NCBI GenBank assembly: GCA_021776075.1
Contig: JAJFGQ010000054.1
Coordinates: 1-56,841 of the forward strand
Source: Alphaproteobacteria bacterium
GTDB lineage: Bacteria; Pseudomonadota; Alphaproteobacteria; Micavibrionales; Micavibrionaceae
DNA length: 56,841 bases
Direction of reading: 5' to 3'
Shown here piece after piece: positions 53,560-56,841 of this stretch. The notes under the pieces were generated by a model. It did not search any database. It had not been told where the DNA came from and saw only the letters and a program-made list of their open reading frames with translations. A program made the position numbers and the translations under genes. Each line of letters begins with the position of its first letter. Position 1 is the first letter of the stretch.

Positions 53560-54366
53560 TTATGGTGTTTCTTTCTTTTTTAAAAGCAAGTCCGGGCGGC
53601 GGGCTTTTGTGATTGTTTCCGCTTGTTCTTTGCGCCATGCGGCAATTTTGCCGTGGTCGCCGGATGTCAGGATGTCGGGTACGCTCAAAACCTGTCCGTT
53701 ATCCGTTGTCCAGTCGGCGGGGCGGGTGTAATGAGGATATTCAAGTAAGCCGCCTGTGCCGGGGGAAAAGCTTTCTTCCCGTGGTGTGTCGGCGTTACCC
53801 AGAACACCGGGTAGAAGGCGAATGCAGCTATCCATTAAGGTGAGCGCCGCCGGTTCGCCGCCGGACAGAACATAGTCGCCGATACTGATTTCTTCGAATT
53901 CGTACGCGTCCAGAAGGCGTTGATCGACACCTTCATAGCGGCCACAGAGCAAAGTGATGGGCGTAGTTTGTGAGAGGTCCTGCGCAAGTTTTTGATCCAG
54001 CCGTTTGCCGCGCGGTGAAAGGTATATTTTCCGGCCTAATCCCTCACCCACTGTGCTAACGCCTGACGGCGAAGCGTCGTTGCCCTCTCCCATGGGGAGA
54101 GGGAGGGGCCCACGCGAAGGGTGGGAGGGTGAGGGGCAGAGTGACAGCAGGGCTTTCTCAATAATATCAGCGCGCATCACCATGCCCGCACCGCCGCCAT
54201 AGGGCGTGTCATCCACGGTTTTATGGACGTCTTCGGTGACATCACGGATATTGACGACGTCACAGGACCAGTCGCCCCGTTCCAAAGCCTTTCCGGCCAG
54301 TGAATGACCCAGAAACCCGGGGAACATTTCCGGGAAGAGCGTGAGTATATTGATGTGCCAGCTCAA
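53560..54366 (-). CDS. trmD: tRNA (guanine-N1)-methyltransferase with a repeat-derived insert
   Basis: SPOUT methyltransferase making m1G37 in tRNA, 268 aa, longer than the usual about 230-250. It opens INILTLFPEMFPGFLGHSLA and has DDTPYGGGAGMVMR. The AdoMet knot motifs are intact: LLCGRYEGVDQRLLDAY and ISIGDYVLSGGEPAAL; ESFSPGTGGLLEYPHYTRPA is also present. Between KALLSL and RKIYLSPRGKRLDQ lie 32 extra residues (about 77-109, PSPSHPSRGPLPLPMGEG and onward) encoded by a palindromic repeat at 54041-54136. It is in a loop before the first knot strand, so the enzyme can be active. The start overlaps the rimM stop by four bases. Confidence 0.95.
   Translation of the reverse strand: MSWHINILTLFPEMFPGFLGHSLAGKALERGDWSCDVVNIRDVTEDVHKTVDDTPYGGGAGMVMRADIIEKALLSLCPSPSHPSRGPLPLPMGEGNDASPSGVSTVGEGLGRKIYLSPRGKRLDQKLAQDLSQTTPITLLCGRYEGVDQRLLDAYEFEEISIGDYVLSGGEPAALTLMDSCIRLLPGVLGNADTPREESFSPGTGGLLEYPHYTRPADWTTDNGQVLSVPDILTSGDHGKIAAWRKEQAETITKARRPDLLLKKKETP
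54041..54136. repeat. Palindromic repeat inserted in frame in trmD
   Basis: Ninety-six bases bounded by inverted CCCTCACCCAC and GTGGGAGGGTGAGGG, with a central CCCTCTCCC-atg-GGGAGAGGG hairpin. The length is a multiple of three and the minus-strand frame has no stop. A shorter relative lies at 54859-54890 just upstream of rimM. Confidence 0.85.
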
Positions 54367-54854
54367 GAGAAACCTTCAGGAATAACAACCGTTATCCTGT
54401 CTTCCTTGATGTCCGGCACATTTTCTTTTGTGAAGGGAAGATAGAAGGCTTCATCTGACAGGGGTTGGATTTCCAGCAAGTCTCCGGCGCCGAAATTATC
54501 AACGGCAATGATTTTTCCGATTTCTACGTCGTCTGTGTTGATGACCCGTCTGCCAATCAGATCGTCAATATAGAATTCACCATTTTTTGGTTTGGGCAGG
54601 TTGTCGCGCTCCACCCAAAGTTCCGTGCCGCGCAGCTTTTCAGCGGCGTCCCGGTCGGAAACATCCTTGATTTCTGCCAGCCAGTATTTCCCCAAAGAGT
54701 TTTTGAGACTCATCGTTAGCGTGTCGGAGGCGTTCTCAGAGCTATAGAGAGCGCCATTCAGAAGTTGTGGGTCTTCGCCATAGGACAAGACTTTAACAAA
54801 GCCTTTTATGCCATGCGCCTGTGCGATTTTGCCGAGGCAAACTCTCTTTTCCAT
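54363..54854 (-). CDS. rimM: Ribosome maturation factor RimM
   Basis: 30S assembly factor of 163 aa. The N-terminal beta-barrel has CLGKIAQAHGIKGFVKVLSY, and the PRC-barrel half starts GEFYIDDLIGRRV and ends with YLPFTKENVPDIKEDRITVV followed by IPEGF. Its ribosome binding site, TGAGGG three to four bases before ATG, belongs to the palindromic repeat just upstream. Overlaps trmD by four bases. Confidence 0.96.
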   Translation of the reverse strand: MEKRVCLGKIAQAHGIKGFVKVLSYGEDPQLLNGALYSSENASDTLTMSLKNSLGKYWLAEIKDVSDRDAAEKLRGTELWVERDNLPKPKNGEFYIDDLIGRRVINTDDVEIGKIIAVDNFGAGDLLEIQPLSDEAFYLPFTKENVPDIKEDRITVVIPEGFS

Positions 54855-54858
54855 TTTC

Positions 54859-54890
54859 CCTCACCCTAACCCTCTCCCATAGGGAGAGGG
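54859..54890. repeat. CCCTCACCC / CCCTCTCCC palindromic repeat between rpsP and rimM
   Basis: CCCTCACCCTAACCCTCTCC followed by CATAGGGAGAGGG: the inner CCCTCTCCC-ata-GGGAGAGGG hairpin is the same as in the trmD insert, but the outer arm is kept on one side only. It occupies most of the 46-base gap and provides the rimM ribosome binding site. Confidence 0.8.
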
Positions 54891-54900
54891 GGTTACGGTG

Positions 54901-55446
54901 TTAGCCTTCTTTCTTTTCTTCTTCAGCTTTCGCTTCTTCAGCAGGAGCTGCTACGGCTTCAACTTCAGGAGCAGGTTGTTCCTCAGCTTTGGGTTCTTCA
55001 GCAGGTGCTGTTTCAGCTTCAGGAGCAGGTGCTTCGGCTTCAGCGGGCGCTGGTTCTTCTACCGGGGCCGGGGCTTCGGCAGCAGCTTTTGCCGCTTCAG
55101 CAGCAGATTTCAGCTTCTCTGTTTTTTCTTCCAGCTTCATTTTCGTTTTTTCGCTCGGGGCTGATTTTTTCGGGGTTTCCCGGATTTCCGGCATATCCAT
55201 CAGTCCGGCCTTGCTCAGAAAAATCTGAACGCGGTGAGAAGGTTGCGCGCCCTGACCAAGCCAGTATTTAATCCGTTCTTCATTCAGAACAACGCGTTTT
55301 TCATCGTCATTGGCGAGGAGAGGGTTATAAGTGCCCAGTTTCTCGATATAACGTCCGTCGCGCGGCATGCGTTTATCCGCAACAACAACCCGGTAGAAAG
55401 GACGGCTTTTACGTCCGCCTCTTGATAGTCTCATTGATAGTGCCAT
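54901..55446 (-). CDS. rpsP: 30S ribosomal protein S16 with a long acidic tail
   Basis: Ribosomal protein of 181 aa, about twice the family's usual 80-90. The core (residues 1-85) is standard: [58 protein letters not shown]. From about residue 95 it continues into a Lys-rich helix and then an about 65-residue Ala/Pro/Glu repeat ([20 protein letters not shown] and similar). Extended S16 tails are known in some Alphaproteobacteria; this one is at the long end. First gene of rpsP-rimM-trmD here, since the GxxExxY element splits it from ffh. Confidence 0.96.
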   Translation of the reverse strand: MALSMRLSRGGRKSRPFYRVVVADKRMPRDGRYIEKLGTYNPLLANDDEKRVVLNEERIKYWLGQGAQPSHRVQIFLSKAGLMDMPEIRETPKKSAPSEKTKMKLEEKTEKLKSAAEAAKAAAEAPAPVEEPAPAEAEAPAPEAETAPAEEPKAEEQPAPEVEAVAAPAEEAKAEEEKKEG

Positions 55447-55490
55447 TTTAGTTTTCTCCTTTGTTTACGTTCAATTTTAATTTTGTTTAT

Positions 55491-55938
55491 TAACCACCAA
55501 GACACAAAGACACCAAGGTTATAGTACCTTGCGTCTTATGCCTTCCTTTATGAGTGGGACATTGAAGTTAATCAGATATCCCAGTCGTAAATTCATTAAT
55601 TTCAAGTAGGTCAGAATTTGTGAGTCGTGGACAGGAGATAGCTTGTCTACGCACTTTAACTCAATAATGATTGAGTCTTTAACGAGCAAATCCAGCCGGT
55701 AATTCAAATCGAGCTTGTGGTGTTTGTATTGAATAGGAATTATTTTTTGTCTTTCAAATCCAATATTTCTATCCATCAATTCACAACAGAAAGCTTCTTC
55801 GTAAATATTTTCCAGTAAGCCCGGGCCGAGAGTTTTATGAACCTGAAACGCGACATCAACCACCTGTTTGCCGGTAGCATCCTGATTGGCGGGGATAGGC
55901 GCAAAACCCCTTGGTGTCTTCGTGTCTTGGTGGTTTAA
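55491..55938. mobile_element. Candidate small element: GxxExxY gene bounded by 28-bp inverted repeats
   Basis: The left repeat, TAACCACCAAGACACAAAGA then CACCAAGG (55491-55518), ends exactly at the GxxExxY stop codon. The right repeat (55909-55938) is its inverse with one or two differences and lies inside the gene's 5' end. The unit sits between rpsP and the ffh-SnoaL pair, which are usually adjacent to each other or nearly so. A solo repeat is at 47751-47779. No target duplication is obvious and no transposase is encoded, so mobility is inference. Confidence 0.6.
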
Positions 55939-55947
55939 ATAAGTCAT
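55519..55947 (-). CDS. GxxExxY-family protein
   Basis: Protein of 142 aa. The name-giving motif appears as GPGLLENIYEEAF, followed by ERQKIIPIQYKHHKLDLNYR and LDLLVKDSIIIELKCVDKLS, which looks like a PD-(D/E)xK-type core (D of YRLDLLV, ExK of IELKCV). The family has no established function; a nuclease-like fold is likely. The first about 15 residues (MTYLNHQDTKTPRGF) are translated from the terminal inverted repeat, and the conserved domain begins only after them, so a later start is possible but no good one is seen. Confidence 0.88.
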   Translation of the reverse strand: MTYLNHQDTKTPRGFAPIPANQDATGKQVVDVAFQVHKTLGPGLLENIYEEAFCCELMDRNIGFERQKIIPIQYKHHKLDLNYRLDLLVKDSIIIELKCVDKLSPVHDSQILTYLKLMNLRLGYLINFNVPLIKEGIRRKVL

Positions 55948-55950
55948 TCT

Positions 55951-56307
55951 TTATCCCAGATTCTTTGTATCAAAAATAATTCGTATCTCTTTGATTTTGT
56001 TATCATTATTGAACTCAAAGATGTCGATGCAATCGAATGTTTTTGTGCTGCCATCGGGTAGGGCCTTGTTATAGTCAAAGAGGATCGCGGCTTCGTTCGG
56101 GTTGTTACCTGTGAAGGTTTTTTTCAGCGTAAAGCGCGTGCCTTTTGATTTTTCCAGCAAGCCGGGATAGAAATCCCGTGCTTTCACGGCACCGGTTGTT
56201 GGTGAGTGGACAAGTGCCTCTTCACTGAACAGGGCCAGAATACCGTCCAGATTTCCTGCGCTGAACGCGTCCAGATAGGCCGTCATGATTTCCTGATAGC
56301 CGATCAT
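55951..56307 (-). CDS. SnoaL-like / NTF2-fold protein
   Basis: Protein of 118 aa with the cone-shaped alpha+beta NTF2 fold: YQEIMTAYLDAFSAGNLDGI and LALFSEEALVHSP, then DCIDIFEFNNDNKIKEIRII. It resembles SnoaL-like polyketide-cyclase or ketosteroid-isomerase-like proteins of unknown substrate. The ATG overlaps the ffh stop by four bases, so it is co-translated with the signal recognition particle protein, an unexplained pairing. Confidence 0.88.
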   Translation of the reverse strand: MIGYQEIMTAYLDAFSAGNLDGILALFSEEALVHSPTTGAVKARDFYPGLLEKSKGTRFTLKKTFTGNNPNEAAILFDYNKALPDGSTKTFDCIDIFEFNNDNKIKEIRIIFDTKNLG

Positions 56308-56841
56308 CTCTTCCTACCCTTCTTTTTGCGGTTTTTCTTCGTGCCGCCGCGGGTGGGGAGGCCCATGTCGCCCGGCCCCATACCGAGTCCCATACCGGGG
56401 GGCATGCCCCCCATGCCACCAGCGGATAGCGTGCCACCGGCAGCAAAAGGATTGTCGCCCAACGGGCTTTGATCAGCACCTTCCAGCATAGCCATATCGG
56501 CGCCCAGGGCTTCCGGGTCCATGCTTTCTGCCAGCAGGGCGGCGTCCTTGTCGCCCATCATGTTTTTCATCATGCCCATCATTTTTCCCATGCCCATTTT
56601 CTTCATGCGCTTCATGACGGTTTGCATTTGCTGCTGTTGTTTCAGGAGCTGATTGACGATTTGTACAGTGGTCCCGGAACCGGCGGCAATCCGCTTTTTT
56701 CGGCTGGCATTCATTAATTGCGGTTTGGCGCGTTCTTCGTTTGTCATGGATAGGATAACGGCTTCCTGTTGCTTCAGGATGCTATCATCCATGCCGGCTT
56801 CTTCGATCTGGGAAGCCATTTTACCAAGGCCGGGTAGCATC
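56304..56841 (-). CDS. ffh: Signal recognition particle protein Ffh, C-terminal part
   Basis: C-terminal 178 or so residues; the N and G domains lie beyond base 56841. The visible part is the methionine-rich M domain that binds 4.5S RNA and signal peptides: MLPGLGKMASQIEEAGMDDS, MTNEERAKPQLMNASRKKRI followed by AAGSGTTVQIVNQLLKQ, then MKRMKKMGMGKMMGMMKNMM. The tail is Gly/Met/Pro-rich and ends basic (KKNRKKKGRKR). The open frame runs off the window, so the first Met in view is internal. Confidence 0.96.
   Translation of the reverse strand, partial: MLPGLGKMASQIEEAGMDDSILKQQEAVILSMTNEERAKPQLMNASRKKRIAAGSGTTVQIVNQLLKQQQQMQTVMKRMKKMGMGKMMGMMKNMMGDKDAALLAESMDPEALGADMAMLEGADQSPLGDNPFAAGGTLSAGGMGGMPPGMGLGMGPGDMGLPTRGGTKKNRKKKGRKR

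Noticed and set aside
55491-55938. Complete insertion sequence around the GxxExxY gene
   Set aside because: No transposase motif (DDE, HUH) or clear target duplication; kept only as a candidate element.

Overview
The window reads as a chromosomal segment of an alphaproteobacterium. The evidence is the ffh-rpsP-rimM-trmD-rplS order, HrcA next to the grpE/dnaK genes and divergent from rph-rdgB-hemW, an adenosine-kinase-type PfkB, a TetR/COQ9-like protein, a Rickettsia 17 kDa-type glycine-zipper lipoprotein, and an IcmD/DotP-like small protein. A member of the Micavibrio-like predatory or host-associated lineages would fit, but that is a guess from gene content. I see no rRNA, tRNA, CRISPR array, prophage or transposase gene.

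Layout. 1-5.8 kb (minus): a heat-shock block, hrcA, a secreted unknown, grpE, dnaK and a second grpE paralogue. 5.8-12.3 kb (mostly plus): rph, rdgB, a lipoprotein with an HExxH motif, an IcmD-like gene, hemW, a protein with an NCTHYA motif, a TetR/COQ9-like gene and adenosine kinase. 12.3-17 kb: htpG with a textbook RpoH promoter, pdxH, a glycine-zipper lipoprotein and a 476-aa unknown. 17-25.4 kb: fabI, aroC, sppA, a three-gene HAD operon that includes a 44-codon gene, a DEAD-box-type helicase and an M48 peptidase. 25.5-43.7 kb (plus): a type IV pilus / MSHA-like cluster with PilB/MshE, PilC/MshG, MshI-, MshJ- and MshK-like proteins, an ABC ATPase, a TPR protein, prepilin peptidase, PilT, PilU, an MshL/PilQ secretin, an ABC-2 permease, an unknown, a membrane AraC regulator, a major-pilin-like prepilin and a broken pilin copy. 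43.7-52.4 kb: leuB, an MFS transporter, an APH-fold protein, leuD and leuC, with four unknown or HD-domain genes in between. 52.6-56.8 kb: rplS, trmD, rimM, rpsP, a GxxExxY gene, a SnoaL-like gene and the 3' end of ffh.

How it works together. The pilus block holds most parts of a retractile pilus (assembly ATPase, platform, inner-membrane alignment proteins, secretin, two retraction ATPases, peptidase and pilin). It also has a split ABC transporter, which recalls Myxococcus PilGHI, and its own membrane-bound AraC regulator. The heat-shock genes show two regulatory styles: an HrcA gene that may be leaderless, and an RpoH-type promoter for htpG.

The most unusual theme is small repeats. At least four families are present: a MITE-like element with ~28-bp terminal inverted repeats in three copies plus a remnant inside the broken pilin; a GxxExxY gene bounded by inverted repeats; CGTCATC...GATGACG palindromes; and CCCTCACCC...GGGTGAGGG palindromes. 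Several have been absorbed into genes: a 32-codon insert in TrmD, the N-terminus of GxxExxY, the C-terminus of an HD protein, the 5' end of a small gene and the ribosome binding site of rimM.
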